Below, piece by piece: positions 25,620 through 36,422 of a DNA stretch of 64,000 bases (its first letter is position 1; each line of letters opens with the position of its first letter). The position numbers and the translations under genes are program-made. The notes beneath the pieces were generated by a model that worked only from the letters and a program-made list of their open reading frames with translations, was not told the origin of the DNA and did no database searches. This stretch comes from Lysobacteraceae bacterium 2PB (GTDB taxonomy: Bacteria; Pseudomonadota; Gammaproteobacteria; Xanthomonadales; Xanthomonadaceae), in the NCBI GenBank assembly GCA_005502915.1, contig SCMT01000019.1, positions 1 to 64,000 on the forward strand, in the 5' to 3' direction.

Positions 25620-26852
25620 TCATCGGTCCGCCGCGTCCCGCGGCCGCACGCGCAGGCCGTCGACGACAGCGTCGCCCGGGTAGACGATCACCCGGTCGCC
25701 CCGCGCCAGGCCCTTCACGATCCAGGCCTCGCGGCCGTTGCGGCCGCCCAGGTCCACGGGCATCAGGCGCGCACGCCCGTCGCGCAGGGCGAACACGGCC
25801 ATCCGCGTGGTTCCATCGCCGGTGTCGCCGGGATGCGGGAACACCGCGCCGACCGGCACGACCAGCACGCCGTCGCGGGCCTGCACGATCGCGCGCACGC
25901 CCACCCGATAGCCGTCGCCGAGCGCGCCGCGGCGCGCGGGCGGGTCGAGCAGATCGATCAGCACGCGCACGCGCTGCTCTTCGACGCCGAGCGCGGAGAT
26001 CTTCGTGAACGCGGCCGGCTCGACCCGGCGCACGCGGCCGGCCAGGCTGCCCTCGCCGCCCCAGCGCTCGATCCGCACCGGCGTGCCGGGCGGGGTCTTC
26101 AGGGCATCGGTGGTCAGCAGTTCGGCGACCACCTCCATGTCGGCGAGGTCGCCGATGTCCAGCAGCGGCGTACCCAGCGCGACCATGCCTTCGCTGGCTT
26201 GCGCCACGCGCAGGACGCGGCCGGACACCGGGGCGCGCAGCGCGAAGGCGCGATCGGACCCACCGTCCGGGTTGCGCGCAGCGGACAGCGCGGCGCGCGC
26301 CTGTTCGAGCTCGTGCCCGGCGACATGCTGGTCCTGCTCGGCGCCGTCCAGCTCGCGCTGGGCCGCTTGCAGCGCGAGACGGTCGTTGTCCAGCTGGTTG
26401 GCCGAGACGAAGCGGTCGCGCGCCAGGGCCTCGTCGCGGCGCAGCGTGTTGCGCGCCTGCGCCACGCTCACCCGGGCGCGGTCGATGCGCGAACGGGCGC
26501 GCGCGACCATCGCGTCCGCTGCTTCGACGCGGGCGCGCAGCTCGGCTTCGGTGCGCGCATCGAGCATCGGCGACAGCGCGGGGGTGAGGCTGGCGACCAC
26601 GTCGCCGGCCGCCACCGCGTCGCCTTCGCGCAGCGCGATCCTCGCCAGCCGCCCGGACAGCGGCGCCGAGACGACGTAGCGGTCGCGCACCCGGGTCCGC
26701 GCCTCCTCGTCGATGCTCGCCTCGAACCGGCCGATCGTCGCCGTCGCGATCTCCACCGGCAGCGGCCTCGGCGCGAACGCCCACGCCAGCAGGCCCAGGG
26801 CGACCGCGCCCAGCCCGATGCCCCATCCCCATCCGCGTCGCGTGATCCGCAT
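25620..26852 (-). CDS. HlyD-family periplasmic adaptor of an ABC exporter
   Basis: A 410-residue membrane-fusion protein. One N-terminal membrane helix (GWGIGLGAVALGLLAWAF) is followed by biotinyl-lipoyl-like halves (VSAPLSGRLARIALREGDAV and LRAPVSGRVLRVAQASEGMV) around a coiled-coil hairpin (about residues 95-190), then beta-barrel domains. It would link the FtsX-type permease to an outer-membrane channel or act alone. ATG 26852 has GGAG upstream; ATG 26876 abuts the permease stop and adds 8 residues. It is the last gene of the ATPase, permease, adaptor operon. Confidence 0.85.
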   Translation of the reverse strand: MRITRRGWGWGIGLGAVALGLLAWAFAPRPLPVEIATATIGRFEASIDEEARTRVRDRYVVSAPLSGRLARIALREGDAVAAGDVVASLTPALSPMLDARTEAELRARVEAADAMVARARSRIDRARVSVAQARNTLRRDEALARDRFVSANQLDNDRLALQAAQRELDGAEQDQHVAGHELEQARAALSAARNPDGGSDRAFALRAPVSGRVLRVAQASEGMVALGTPLLDIGDLADMEVVAELLTTDALKTPPGTPVRIERWGGEGSLAGRVRRVEPAAFTKISALGVEEQRVRVLIDLLDPPARRGALGDGYRVGVRAIVQARDGVLVVPVGAVFPHPGDTGDGTTRMAVFALRDGRARLMPVDLGGRNGREAWIVKGLARGDRVIVYPGDAVVDGLRVRPRDAADR

Positions 26853-26876
26853 GCCTCGTCTCCGTGATTCCGTCAT

Positions 26877-29255
26877 TCACTCGCGCGTCTTCAGCGCGGC
26901 CACCATGTCCAGCCGGTCGATCCGCCGGCGCACCACCAGCGCGCTGGCGACCGCCGCAGCCAGCACCGCGAGGCAGGCCCAGGCGTAGGTGCGCGGGCGC
27001 AGCGCCACCGGGAAATAGAACTGGTCGCTGCGCAGCAGCTCGACGAGCAGGTGCACCAGGCCGTAGCCCGACAGCATGCCCAGCGGCAGCGCCAGGGCGA
27101 TGACCAGAGCCATCTCGCCGAGCAGCAACGCCGACACCTCGGCGCGACTGAAGCCGAGCACGCGCAGGCTGGCCAGTTCCCAGGTGCGCTCGGCCAGGGC
27201 GATGCGCGCGTTGTTGTAGACCACGCCGATCGCGATCACCGTGGCGAACGCGGTCAGGATCGTGCTCATGATCCGGATGTTGCGCGCGCTGATCTCCTGC
27301 ATGTTGCGCCACAGCGTCGCCTTGCTGAACGCGCCGACGATGCGCGGCAGGCGCATCGCGGCGGCGAGGAAGCGCGGTTCCGCGCCGCGCGACACCGCGA
27401 CCGGGAAACGCCCGGCGACATCGTCCTCGCCCAGCGCGCGGTTGAGCGCGCGGCGCTCCATGTAGGCGTTCAGGCCCATCATGTCGCGGACCGTGGCGCG
27501 CAGCGGCAGGTGCAGGGTGCGCGCTCGCCCCTCCAGCACCTCCACGCGCACCGTGTCGCCGACGCGCAGGCCGAGCTTGTCGGCGAGGCGGTCGGTCAGC
27601 ACCAGGCCGTCGGGCGAGGGCCGCCAGGCGCGGTCGTCCACGTCGACGATGCGCTGCAGCTCCGGCTGCGCGGGCAGCCCCTGCAGGACGAGGCGCTCGC
27701 TGCGGTGGCCGTGGACGATGCGCACGGCCACGTCGCGGCCGGCCTCGACCGAGAGCGCGCCGGGCAGCCGCGCCAGCTCGTGCACGGCAGCGGCTTCGGC
27801 CGGTTCGGCCAGCCAGACGATCACGTCGGCACGCAGCTCGACGCGGAACTTCGAGTCGACGATGGTTTCGATCGCATCGCGGAAGAAGTTGCCGAGGATC
27901 ACGATGGCCACCGCCGCCGACACGCCCGCGACCGCCAGCGCGCTGCGCAGCGGGCGGCGTTCGAGGTTGCGCAGGATCATCCGCAGCACCGTCGGCAGGC
28001 GGCGCAGGCCGAGACGCTCGGCGAGCGTCGGCCGATAGCGTCCGGGCGATGGCGGGCGCATGGCCTCGGCCGGCGCCAGGCGCATCGTCGCCAGCAGCGG
28101 GTTGGCGGTGCCCAGCGCGGCGGTCGCGAGGGCGATCGCGGCACTGGCCAGCACCAGCCCCGGCGCCATGCGGTGGTCGAACCGCGGGAAGTGGAAGAAC
28201 TCGGCGTAGAGCCCGACCATCGCCGTGCCCAGCCATTTGCCCAGGGCGAGGCCGAGCAGCAGGCCGACCGCGACGATCGCGACCACCTGGGTGAAATAGT
28301 GTCCGGCGATGCGTCGGTCCGGATAGCCCAGCGCCTTGAGCGCGGCGATCTGCTCGCGCTGCGTGGCGATGGTGCGCGAGATGACCACGTTTAGCAGGAA
28401 CGCCGCGACCGCGAGGAAGATCGCCGGCAGCACGGTGCCGAGCACGCGCTGCTCGCGGATCTCGTTGTCGAGCATGGCGTGCGAGGTCTGCTCGCTGCGA
28501 TCGTGGGCTTCGCGTCCGCCCCACGGCGAGATGACGCGCTCGATGCCGGCCACCGCCGCCGCGTGCGACGCGCCCGGCGCCAGCGTCGCCGAGACATGGT
28601 TGAACGCGCCGTCCATGTCGCTGGCCGCCGCCAGGGTGTCGTGGTCGACCCAGAACACGCCGAAGCCGCGCATGTCGGGCATGCCGCCGTAGCCGGCGAA
28701 CACGTACTCGGGCGACAGCGCGATGCCGACGATGCGCAGCGTGCGCTGCCGGCCGTTGATGAGCGCGCGCAGTCGCGCACCCGGCCGCAGGCCGCGCGCC
28801 TCGGCGAAGCCGGCGGACACCAGGGCCTCGATGCCGTCGCCGTCGTTGCCACTGCCTTCGTGGCCGGCCTGCGGCATCCGTCCGGCGCGCAGGTCGATGC
28901 GGTTGATGCGCGGCGGATGGCGGGGATCGATGCCGATCAGGTGGCCGAGGATCGGGTCGGCGACGCCGTCGATGCCGATGCGCACGGTCTGTTCGACGGT
29001 CAGCTGCAGGTCGGCGACGCCGGGGACCGCGCGCAGGGTGTCGCCCAGCGACAGCGGCGCACGCTTGACGGTGGCGAACACGTCGGCGAAATGCGCCTCG
29101 GCGTAGTGGCGGTCGCGCGCCAGGGCCAGCGAGTCGATCGCGCTGAGCGTGGTGACGAAACCGGCGACGCCGCTGGCCACCACCAGCGCGATGGTCAGCG
29201 CCTGGCTCCAGCTCTGGCGCAGGTCGCGCAGCAGCTTGCGGTCGAGCGCCTTCAT
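26877..29255 (-). CDS. FtsX-type ABC transporter permease (MacB-like)
   Basis: A 792-residue permease with an N-terminal helix (residues about 17-38), a large extracytoplasmic domain, then two FtsX-like modules near residues 270-400 and 660-790. AFLLNVVISRTIATQREQIAALKALGY is the typical FtsX coupling segment, mirrored by ERTWELASLRVLGFSRAEV. It pairs with the ATPase ending 17 bases upstream and with the HlyD protein downstream. A GTG at 29258 directly before the ATG is an alternative start. Such systems export lipids, peptides or toxins; the substrate is unknown. Confidence 0.88.
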   Translation of the reverse strand: MKALDRKLLRDLRQSWSQALTIALVVASGVAGFVTTLSAIDSLALARDRHYAEAHFADVFATVKRAPLSLGDTLRAVPGVADLQLTVEQTVRIGIDGVADPILGHLIGIDPRHPPRINRIDLRAGRMPQAGHEGSGNDGDGIEALVSAGFAEARGLRPGARLRALINGRQRTLRIVGIALSPEYVFAGYGGMPDMRGFGVFWVDHDTLAAASDMDGAFNHVSATLAPGASHAAAVAGIERVISPWGGREAHDRSEQTSHAMLDNEIREQRVLGTVLPAIFLAVAAFLLNVVISRTIATQREQIAALKALGYPDRRIAGHYFTQVVAIVAVGLLLGLALGKWLGTAMVGLYAEFFHFPRFDHRMAPGLVLASAAIALATAALGTANPLLATMRLAPAEAMRPPSPGRYRPTLAERLGLRRLPTVLRMILRNLERRPLRSALAVAGVSAAVAIVILGNFFRDAIETIVDSKFRVELRADVIVWLAEPAEAAAVHELARLPGALSVEAGRDVAVRIVHGHRSERLVLQGLPAQPELQRIVDVDDRAWRPSPDGLVLTDRLADKLGLRVGDTVRVEVLEGRARTLHLPLRATVRDMMGLNAYMERRALNRALGEDDVAGRFPVAVSRGAEPRFLAAAMRLPRIVGAFSKATLWRNMQEISARNIRIMSTILTAFATVIAIGVVYNNARIALAERTWELASLRVLGFSRAEVSALLLGEMALVIALALPLGMLSGYGLVHLLVELLRSDQFYFPVALRPRTYAWACLAVLAAAVASALVVRRRIDRLDMVAALKTRE

Positions 29256-29271
29256 CACGAGGCCCGCCGGC

Positions 29272-30057
<786 letters not shown>

Positions 30058-30115
30058 CGCGCCCTGCCCGTGATCGGCGTAGCGTCGACTGTACGCCGCA
30101 AGCTGACCGAAGAGA

Positions 30116-30129
30116 TTGATTCCGATCAA
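30116..30129. promoter_or_regulatory. FNR/ANR-type box upstream of the universal stress gene
   Basis: TTGAT-TCCG-ATCAA matches the FNR consensus perfectly. On the plus strand TGGAAT at 30152-30157 lies where a -10 element would be for a class II site centred at -41.5. The divergent ABC ATPase gene starts 59 bases to the other side. Confidence 0.78.
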
Positions 30130-30183
30130 TGCCGGCCGGCGCGGATCCTGCTGGAATGCCCGGACACACCACAGACACGGGGC

Positions 30184-31032
30184 ATGATCATGATCAAGGA
30201 CATTCTGGTGCCATGGGTGAACGCCGACAGCGAGCGTTCGGTCGCCGATGCGGCGCTGGCGCTGGCGGCCGGGTCCGGCGCCCACGTCGCGGTGCTGGTG
30301 ACGGTGGACGTGCCGGCGCCGATGCCCAGCGACTGGGGCGCGATGGCCTACGACATCTACGCCAAGCTGCACGCCGAGGCGCAAGCGCGCGCCAGCGAAC
30401 GCGCCGACAAGCTGCGCCAGCGCTTCGCCCATGCCGAGGTGCCGGTGGAAGTGCGCGTGGCCGATGCGGTGTCGGTGTTCCCGCAGAACACCGCGACGAT
30501 GCACGCGCGCCACGCCGACCTGACCGTGCTGCCGGCGATGCCGCGCGACGGCGCCGAGTCGATGCTGGTCCACGACCATTTCCACGACGTGCTGCGCCAG
30601 TCCGGACGCCCGGTGCTGGTGGTGCCCGCCGACAGCAAGGCGCAGCTGCCGCCCAGGCGCGTGGTCGTGGCCTGGAAACCCACGGCGCAGGCCGCGCGCG
30701 CGGTCGGCGACGCCCTGCCTTTCCTGCAGGCTGCGGACAGCGTGAGCGTGGTGGTGATCGACCCCAGGATCGGCGAAGGGTCCTACGGCGCCGAACCCGG
30801 TGCCGACATCGCGGCCCACCTGGCGCGGCACGGCGTGAAGGTGGAGGTGATGACGCGGCCGAGCATGAACTTCTCGGCGGCCTACGCGCTGCTGGATGCC
30901 GCCCGCGACCTGGGCGCCGACATGCTGGTGGCCGGCGGCTACGGGCATTCGCGGCTGCGCGAAGCCGTCCTCGGCGGCACGACGCGCGAACTGCTGCACA
31001 CGGCGCACATCCCGGTGCTGTTCGCGCATTGA
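30184..31032 (+). CDS. Universal stress protein with two UspA-like domains
   Basis: A 282-residue cytosolic protein. The first UspA-like half (1-145) starts [20 protein letters not shown] and ends RPVLVVPAD. The second half (about 155-282) has [15 protein letters not shown] and ends [33 protein letters not shown], carrying the glycine-rich ATP-binding signature. Tandem Usp proteins of this type are commonly anaerobically induced, which fits the FNR box upstream. ATG 30184 and ATG 30190 are both possible starts. Confidence 0.9.
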   Translation: MIMIKDILVPWVNADSERSVADAALALAAGSGAHVAVLVTVDVPAPMPSDWGAMAYDIYAKLHAEAQARASERADKLRQRFAHAEVPVEVRVADAVSVFPQNTATMHARHADLTVLPAMPRDGAESMLVHDHFHDVLRQSGRPVLVVPADSKAQLPPRRVVVAWKPTAQAARAVGDALPFLQAADSVSVVVIDPRIGEGSYGAEPGADIAAHLARHGVKVEVMTRPSMNFSAAYALLDAARDLGADMLVAGGYGHSRLREAVLGGTTRELLHTAHIPVLFAH

Positions 31033-31125
31033 TCGAAGCCTCGCATGCGCAAGGGCGCATGCGAGGGTCGACACGCCCTATGCTGGAACGGCCCGCCGTT
31101 CCGGCACAGTCCACCGCACGCATCG

Positions 31126-32370
31126 ATGCTCACCCTGCCACCCGAATTGCCCGGTCTCTGCGTCGCCTTCGGCATCGGCCTGCTGATCGGCATCGAGCGC
31201 GAACGCAGCAAGGGCGAAGGTCCGGCGCGTGGCGCGGCCGGTGTGCGCACCTTCCTGCTGGTGGCGCTGGCCGGTGCCATCGCGCAGCGCATCGGCGGCG
31301 CCGGCGTGGCCATCGCCGGCGCCTTCGTTGCGCTGGCCGCGCTCGCCAGCTACCGCAGCAGCCGCGAGACCGACCCCGGGCTGACCACCGAGGTCGCGAT
31401 GCTGGTGACCTTCCTGCTCGGCGTGCTGGCGATGACCGCGCTGCCGCTGGCCGCCGCGCTGGGCGTGGTCGTCGCCGTGGTGCTGGCCAGCAAGTCCGGG
31501 CTGCACGCCTTCATCCGCAACACCCTGACCGAACAGGAACTGCACGACGCCCTGCTGCTGGCCGCCGCCGCCACGGTGGTGCTGCCGCTGCTGCCCGACC
31601 GCGCCGTCGACCCCTGGGGCGCGCTCAATCCGCACAAGCTCTGGCTGCTGGTCGTGCTGGTGATGGCGATCAACGGCGCCGGCTACGTCGCGCTGCGCAT
31701 GCTCGGGCCCGGCGCCGGCCTGGCGCTGGCCGGCTTCGTCGGCGGCTTCGTCTCCAGCACCGCCACCATCGCCGCGATGGGCGACCGCGCGCGGGCCTCG
31801 CCGCAGTGGGTGGCGCAGTGCGCCGCCGCCGCCCTGTGCTCGAACATCGCCACGATCCTGATGCTGGCCGTCATCATCGGCGCGCTGTCGATGCCGCTGC
31901 TGGCCGCCCTGGCCTGGCCGTTGGCGCTGTCCGGCGCGGCCGCGCTGGTCTCGGCGCTCGCGCTGCGGATGCGCGGCGGCGGCGGCGCGGTGGACGGCGA
32001 TGCGGTCGCGCCCGGCCGGCCGTTCGAGCCGCGCCATGCGCTCACCTTCGTCGCCATCGTCGGCGCGATCCTGCTGCTGTCGGCCGGGGTGCACCGCTGG
32101 CTGGGCGACACCGGCGTCGTGCTGGCGGCCGGCGTCGCGGGTTTCGCCGACGCGCACGCCGCCGCCGCATCGGTGGCGCAGCGCGTGGCGAGCGCGCAGA
32201 TCACGCCCGCGCACGCCGGCTGGGCCGTCCTCGTCGCCCTGGCGGCCAATTCGGCCAGCAAGCTGCTCATGGCCTGGCTGCGCGGCGGTGGCGGCTACTG
32301 CCTGCGCATCGTGCCGGGCGTGCTGGCCATCCTCGCCGCGTTCGCCGCCGGGATGTGGTGGCGGGGCTGA
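31126..32370 (+). CDS. MgtC/SapB-DUF4010 membrane protein
   Basis: A 414-residue polytopic membrane protein with about 12 hydrophobic segments. The N-terminal part has the MgtC signature FGIGLLIGIERERSKGEG and GVRTFLLVALAGA. The rest is a DUF4010-like region with KSGLHAFIRNTLTEQELHDALLL and FVSSTATIAAMGDRAR. MgtC relatives are implicated in Mg2+ limitation and envelope physiology; the longer DUF4010 proteins are uncharacterised. ATG 31126 is chosen because the upstream frame is non-conserved. Same strand as the Usp gene, 93 bases apart. Confidence 0.85.
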   Translation: MLTLPPELPGLCVAFGIGLLIGIERERSKGEGPARGAAGVRTFLLVALAGAIAQRIGGAGVAIAGAFVALAALASYRSSRETDPGLTTEVAMLVTFLLGVLAMTALPLAAALGVVVAVVLASKSGLHAFIRNTLTEQELHDALLLAAAATVVLPLLPDRAVDPWGALNPHKLWLLVVLVMAINGAGYVALRMLGPGAGLALAGFVGGFVSSTATIAAMGDRARASPQWVAQCAAAALCSNIATILMLAVIIGALSMPLLAALAWPLALSGAAALVSALALRMRGGGGAVDGDAVAPGRPFEPRHALTFVAIVGAILLLSAGVHRWLGDTGVVLAAGVAGFADAHAAAASVAQRVASAQITPAHAGWAVLVALAANSASKLLMAWLRGGGGYCLRIVPGVLAILAAFAAGMWWRG

Positions 32371-32408
32371 GGATCGAGCATCAGGAATCGAGCCTCAGGG
32401 ATCGAGGA

Positions 32409-34028
32409 TCAGCGCAGCGCCGACTGGATTTCCTCCAGCGAACGGCCGCGGGTGTCCACGCCGGCGCGCCAGAGCATCACGCCCGACACCGCCATCGGCA
32501 GGGCGATCAACAGTGCGGACATCGCGAAGTGGTCGAAGAAGCCGATCAGGCCCAAGCCCGCGCCGACGATGCCGCCGAGCTTGGAACTGGCGGCGATGAG
32601 CCCCGAGCCGGTCGCGCGCAGGGCCACGGGATAGATCTCGGCGGCATAGGGAATCAGCATCGCGATCACCCCGCTCACGCTGACCAGCAGCGCGGCGGTG
32701 GCGGCCACGGTGAGCGGCTGCGAACGTACCTGCAGCCAGCCCATCGCGCAGAACGCCAGCAGCGACAGCGTGGTCAGGCCGATGAACAGCACCAGCGCGC
32801 GGATGCTGCTCCAGCGGTGGTACAGCCAGACCGTCACCGCGATCCCCGGCAGCGCCAGCACCGCCGAGCGGGCGAGCAGCGCGCTGGCGGCCTTCGGGTC
32901 CACGCCCAGTTCGACCAGGTTCGTCGGCAGCCACAGCAGGAAACCGAAGTTCGCCAGGCCCCAGGCGACGCCGCAGACCAGCAGGCCGGCGCTGATCCGC
33001 GCGTGCGGGCCGCGCATCAGCGCGCGCCAGCCGGTCACCGGATGCGTTTCGTCGATCGCGGCGTGGCCCTGGTGGGCCTGCCAATCGGCCGGCGCGTCGT
33101 CCTCGATCGCCTTCGCGGAGCCGCCGGCGAAGCGGCGCAGCACCGCGCGCGCCTCGTTCTCCAGGCCCATGTTCGACAGGAAGCGCGGCGACTCGGGGAT
33201 CCAGCGGTTGAGCACGATGATGATCGCGCCGGTCGGCAGGCCCAGCAGCCACAGCACCCGCCAGCTGAACATCGGCTCCAGCACCGCGGCCGCGCCCGAG
33301 GCCAGCAGGTAGCCCGCCGAAGTGCCGACGCCGCCGAGTGCGACCAGCAGCCAGCCGCGATGCGAGGCCGGCACGGTCTCGGCCATCAGCGTGAACACGA
33401 TCGGCAGCAGGCCGCCGGCCGATGCACCCATCAGGAAGCACATCGCCAGGTTCCATTCGAACGTGGGCATGGCGCCGCAGATCGCGGTGCCGATGAACAT
33501 CAGCGCCGACAGCAGGATCGCCGCGCGGCGCCCGAACAGGTCGCCGATCCGGCCCCAGACGACCGACCCGACCGTGGTGCCGGTCAGCGCGAACAGCGCC
33601 AGCAGGCTGGCGCGCGACTTGGTGATCTCGTATTCGGCGCTCATGCCCGGCATCACGAAGCCCAGCGTGGCCGGCTTCATCACGTCCACGGCCAGCGCGA
33701 TCGCCAGCACCGTCACCAGCACCCAGTGCGCGCGGTTGAGCGGCACGCCATCGGCCACGTGGAACCAGCGGTGATCGCGGGCGGCCTGGCCACTCGCGCG
33801 CAGCGCGTCCAGTCGCGGCGTCAGGCCGTACATCGACAGCGCCAGGCCGACCGGGATGGCCAGCATCCCCAGCCACATCTCGGTGGTCATCGGCATGCCG
33901 ACCATCTGCCAGTGGGTGTGCTCGCCCATCATGAACATGGGCATGTGCGCCAGGACGCCGCCCAGGACCAGCAGGCAGCCGAACCAGAAGGCGAAGGGAT
34001 GGTGGAACGCGATGCCGTCGAGCTTCAT
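32409..34028 (-). CDS. Major facilitator superfamily transporter
   Basis: A 539-residue transporter with twelve predicted helices plus a Met/His-rich N-terminal region (HMPMFMMGEHTHWQMVGMPM) and an extra helix pair before the MFS core. The sugar-porter-like motifs are GRIGDLFGRRAAILL and PESPRFLSNMGLENEA, with RATGSGLIAASSKLGG near the end. This pattern fits the aromatic-acid/sugar H+ symporter groups. The His/Met-rich segment might bind metal, but it could also be a membrane extension. It is convergent with the MgtC-like gene. Substrate unknown. Confidence 0.82.
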   Translation of the reverse strand: MKLDGIAFHHPFAFWFGCLLVLGGVLAHMPMFMMGEHTHWQMVGMPMTTEMWLGMLAIPVGLALSMYGLTPRLDALRASGQAARDHRWFHVADGVPLNRAHWVLVTVLAIALAVDVMKPATLGFVMPGMSAEYEITKSRASLLALFALTGTTVGSVVWGRIGDLFGRRAAILLSALMFIGTAICGAMPTFEWNLAMCFLMGASAGGLLPIVFTLMAETVPASHRGWLLVALGGVGTSAGYLLASGAAAVLEPMFSWRVLWLLGLPTGAIIIVLNRWIPESPRFLSNMGLENEARAVLRRFAGGSAKAIEDDAPADWQAHQGHAAIDETHPVTGWRALMRGPHARISAGLLVCGVAWGLANFGFLLWLPTNLVELGVDPKAASALLARSAVLALPGIAVTVWLYHRWSSIRALVLFIGLTTLSLLAFCAMGWLQVRSQPLTVAATAALLVSVSGVIAMLIPYAAEIYPVALRATGSGLIAASSKLGGIVGAGLGLIGFFDHFAMSALLIALPMAVSGVMLWRAGVDTRGRSLEEIQSALR

Positions 34029-34092
34029 GCCGGATCCGGAGGCGGAAAGGAGCCGCATCCTAGCCTGTGCGCGGCAGCGCCGCTGCGACGAT

Positions 34093-34308
34093 TCAGGCGC
34101 CGGGCTTCGACGCCCTGATCTGCCAGATGAACCCCAGTGCGATGCCGGCCACCGCCAGCGGCATGCAGACCAGCCACTGCGCCAGGCCATCGGGCAGCAG
34201 CGCCATCAGGCCCAGGCAAGCGAGCAGGGTCGCGAGGAACACCGAATACATGCGCCAGTACAGCAGGCCGTCGAGCAACACCGCGAGCAGCTGCAGCAGG
34301 CCGAGCAT
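34093..34308 (-). CDS. Small membrane protein, function unknown
   Basis: A 71-residue protein with two hydrophobic segments: residues 3-35 (LLQLLAVLLDGLLYW then VFLATLLACLGLMALL) and 44-62. It ends in a basic tail RASKPGA. It sits 6 bases after the L,D-transpeptidase gene on the same strand, with codon use like its neighbours, so it is likely real and cotranscribed. No family recognised. Confidence 0.6.
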   Translation of the reverse strand: MLGLLQLLAVLLDGLLYWRMYSVFLATLLACLGLMALLPDGLAQWLVCMPLAVAGIALGFIWQIRASKPGA

Positions 34309-34314
34309 GGCGCC

Positions 34315-35064
34315 TCAGCGCCCGCCCGCCGGCCGCGCGGCACCCGCGCGCGCGGCCAGGCCGGCGCGGCAGCGGAAGAAGCTCGAATTCGCCAGCCATT
34401 GCTGGTCGGGGTAGTAGGCGAACAGCAGCTGGCCACCCTTGAGCGTGTCGATCACCTGCTGCGCCACGGCGGGACGCACCGCCGGGCAGCCGAGGCTGCG
34501 CCCGAGCCGGCCCTGGCGCTGCGCCATCACCGGATCCACGTACGGCGCGCCGTGCATGACGATGGCGCGGTCGCGGGCGCGGTCGTTGATGCCCGGTTCG
34601 AGTCCGTCCATGCGCAGCGAGTAGCCGTTGCCGCCGACGTAGGTCTCGGCGGTGGCGAACAGGCCCAGGCTGGTCTGGTGGCTGCTGTCCTGGTTGGAGA
34701 AGGCGGTCGCGAAGTTCTCGCCGCTGCGCCGGCCATGCGCCACGTGCTCGGCGTACAGCAGGCGGGCTTCGCGCAGGTCGAAGACCCACAGCCGGGGTTC
34801 GGTCGAGGGCCGGGAGTAGTCGATCACCGCCAGGCGACGCGCCGGGGCGACCCGGCCGGATTCGGCGGCGCAGCCGGCGGCATCGAGGGCGAGCCCGAGC
34901 ACCTTCGCGTCCAGGCGCGGCGCCTGCGCGTGCAGGCGCTGGAGCAGGTCCGGCCCGCCGGCGGGGGCCCGCTCGGGGATCGGCATGCCCGCATCGTTGG
35001 CGGACGCCAGTGGCGCGGCAGCCAGGGCCAGGAGGAGGGAGAAGGCGACGGATCGTGGCGACAT
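34315..35064 (-). CDS. Secreted murein L,D-transpeptidase-like protein (YkuD_2 type)
   Basis: A 249-residue exported protein with signal peptide FSLLLALAAAPLASA. The catalytic half (about residues 85-235) contains AIVMHGAPYVDP and GRSLGCPAVRP, the His and Cys of the L,D-transpeptidase active site. SNQDSSHQTSLGLFATAETY is typical of this subfamily. It probably forms or edits 3-3 peptidoglycan cross-links or attaches proteins to the wall. A second L,D-transpeptidase is encoded just upstream (35118-36275). ATG 35064 is preferred; ATG 35100 would place 12 residues before the signal peptide. Confidence 0.87.
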   Translation of the reverse strand: MSPRSVAFSLLLALAAAPLASANDAGMPIPERAPAGGPDLLQRLHAQAPRLDAKVLGLALDAAGCAAESGRVAPARRLAVIDYSRPSTEPRLWVFDLREARLLYAEHVAHGRRSGENFATAFSNQDSSHQTSLGLFATAETYVGGNGYSLRMDGLEPGINDRARDRAIVMHGAPYVDPVMAQRQGRLGRSLGCPAVRPAVAQQVIDTLKGGQLLFAYYPDQQWLANSSFFRCRAGLAARAGAARPAGGR

Positions 35065-35117
35065 CGGCGCAGGATAGCCGTGGAAGCCGCCGCGTTTCAT
35101 GAACCTGTCGGCATTTT

Positions 35118-36275
35118 TCACCGTCCTGGGGCTTCCGGATCCGGCGGGACGTAGACCGGTTGGGCCGGCGGCGGAGGTGGCGTCTCGGGCGGCGCTGCGG
35201 CCGGCGGGGCGTCCGCGCGCAGCACGGTCAGGCCCTCGTCGGCCCCGGCCGGACGCAACGGTTCGTCGGTCAGCACCACGGTCGCGCCGGGGCGCAGGGC
35301 GTCGTAGACCTGCCGGGCGAAGGCCGGGTCGACCTGCAGCTGGCCCTCGGCCACGAGGCGATGCAGCCCGTCCTCGGGCATGGCCCCGCTGCGCGGCACG
35401 GCCACCGCCAGCCAACGCAGGCGCGGCCGGTCCGGCAGCACCGCGCTCGGCCCGTCGGCGGCGCCCTCCAGCAGCACGTAGGCATGGGTGCCCTGCGGCG
35501 CCAGCGGCCCCACCGCCACCCGGGCCCGGCCGATCTCCACGCCATTGCGCAGCACGAGCACGCGCTGGTCGCGGGTGCTCAACAGCACGGTCAGCGGGCC
35601 CTCGGGTGCGCGCTCCGGTGCCCAGACGCTGTCCTCGTCGACGGGCGCCGGCAATCGCGGCGTGCCGCTGGCGGCATCCACGGGCGCGAACAGCCCCGGC
35701 GACGCGACCTCCGGCGGATGCGAGGCGCCATCGGCGATCACCACGGTCATGCCCCGCGACGTGGTCGCGAACAGCTTCTCGGAGAAGGCATGCGGCAGGC
35801 GCACGCAGCCGTGCGAAGCCGGGTAGCCCGGGATCCGGCCCGCGTGCAGCGCGATCCCGTCCCAGGTCAGGCGCTGCATGAACGGCATCGGCGCGTTGTC
35901 GTAGAGGTTCGAGTAGTGCTCGCGCTGCTTTTCCAGGATGGTGAACACCCCCGTCGGCGTCTCGTGGCCGCGCATGCCCGTGCTCACCGTCGACACGCCG
36001 ATGCGCACGCCGTTGCGATACACATGGGCGCGCTGCTCGGGCAGGCTGACCACGATCACCACCGGCCCCTGCGGCGCCAGCTCCGGCGTCCAGACGAACT
36101 GGCCCGGCTTGAGTACCGGCGTGGCGACCGGCGTGGCGGGCTTCGGCACGACGGGTTTCGAGGCGACGGGCTTCACCGGGCCTGGCGATCCGGGCGTCTG
36201 CGCCGCCAACGGCATCGCAACCGCCATGGCGACCGCCATCGCACAGGTCGGCAGGATGCGGGGACGGATCGACAT
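35118..36275 (-). CDS. L,D-transpeptidase (YkuD family) with C-terminal repeat
   Basis: A 385-residue periplasmic protein with signal peptide (TCAMAVAMAVAMPLAAQ) and a Pro/Lys/Val-rich linker (about residues 30-60). The YkuD domain (about 65-195) has HAGRIPGYPASHGCVRLP, with catalytic His and Cys. Residues about 230-350 repeat the first half of the domain (VLLSTRDQRVLVLRNGVEIG) without the His/Cys motif, so it is a decayed duplicate. The tail is Pro-rich. Located 53 bases from the other L,D-transpeptidase gene on the same strand. Confidence 0.87.
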   Translation of the reverse strand: MSIRPRILPTCAMAVAMAVAMPLAAQTPGSPGPVKPVASKPVVPKPATPVATPVLKPGQFVWTPELAPQGPVVIVVSLPEQRAHVYRNGVRIGVSTVSTGMRGHETPTGVFTILEKQREHYSNLYDNAPMPFMQRLTWDGIALHAGRIPGYPASHGCVRLPHAFSEKLFATTSRGMTVVIADGASHPPEVASPGLFAPVDAASGTPRLPAPVDEDSVWAPERAPEGPLTVLLSTRDQRVLVLRNGVEIGRARVAVGPLAPQGTHAYVLLEGAADGPSAVLPDRPRLRWLAVAVPRSGAMPEDGLHRLVAEGQLQVDPAFARQVYDALRPGATVVLTDEPLRPAGADEGLTVLRADAPPAAAPPETPPPPPAQPVYVPPDPEAPGR

Positions 36276-36422
36276 GGACGGACCTCCGGAGACATCGGTG
36301 TGGCTTCAGGACCCGGGCATGATGCACGGCGACGCCGACCCTCGCTTGATCGCGCGCAGACTTCGACGCCGAAGGCTGCCGGCGTGCTGGTCGCCGTGCC
36401 CGGCGCCGGCCAGAATACGGCC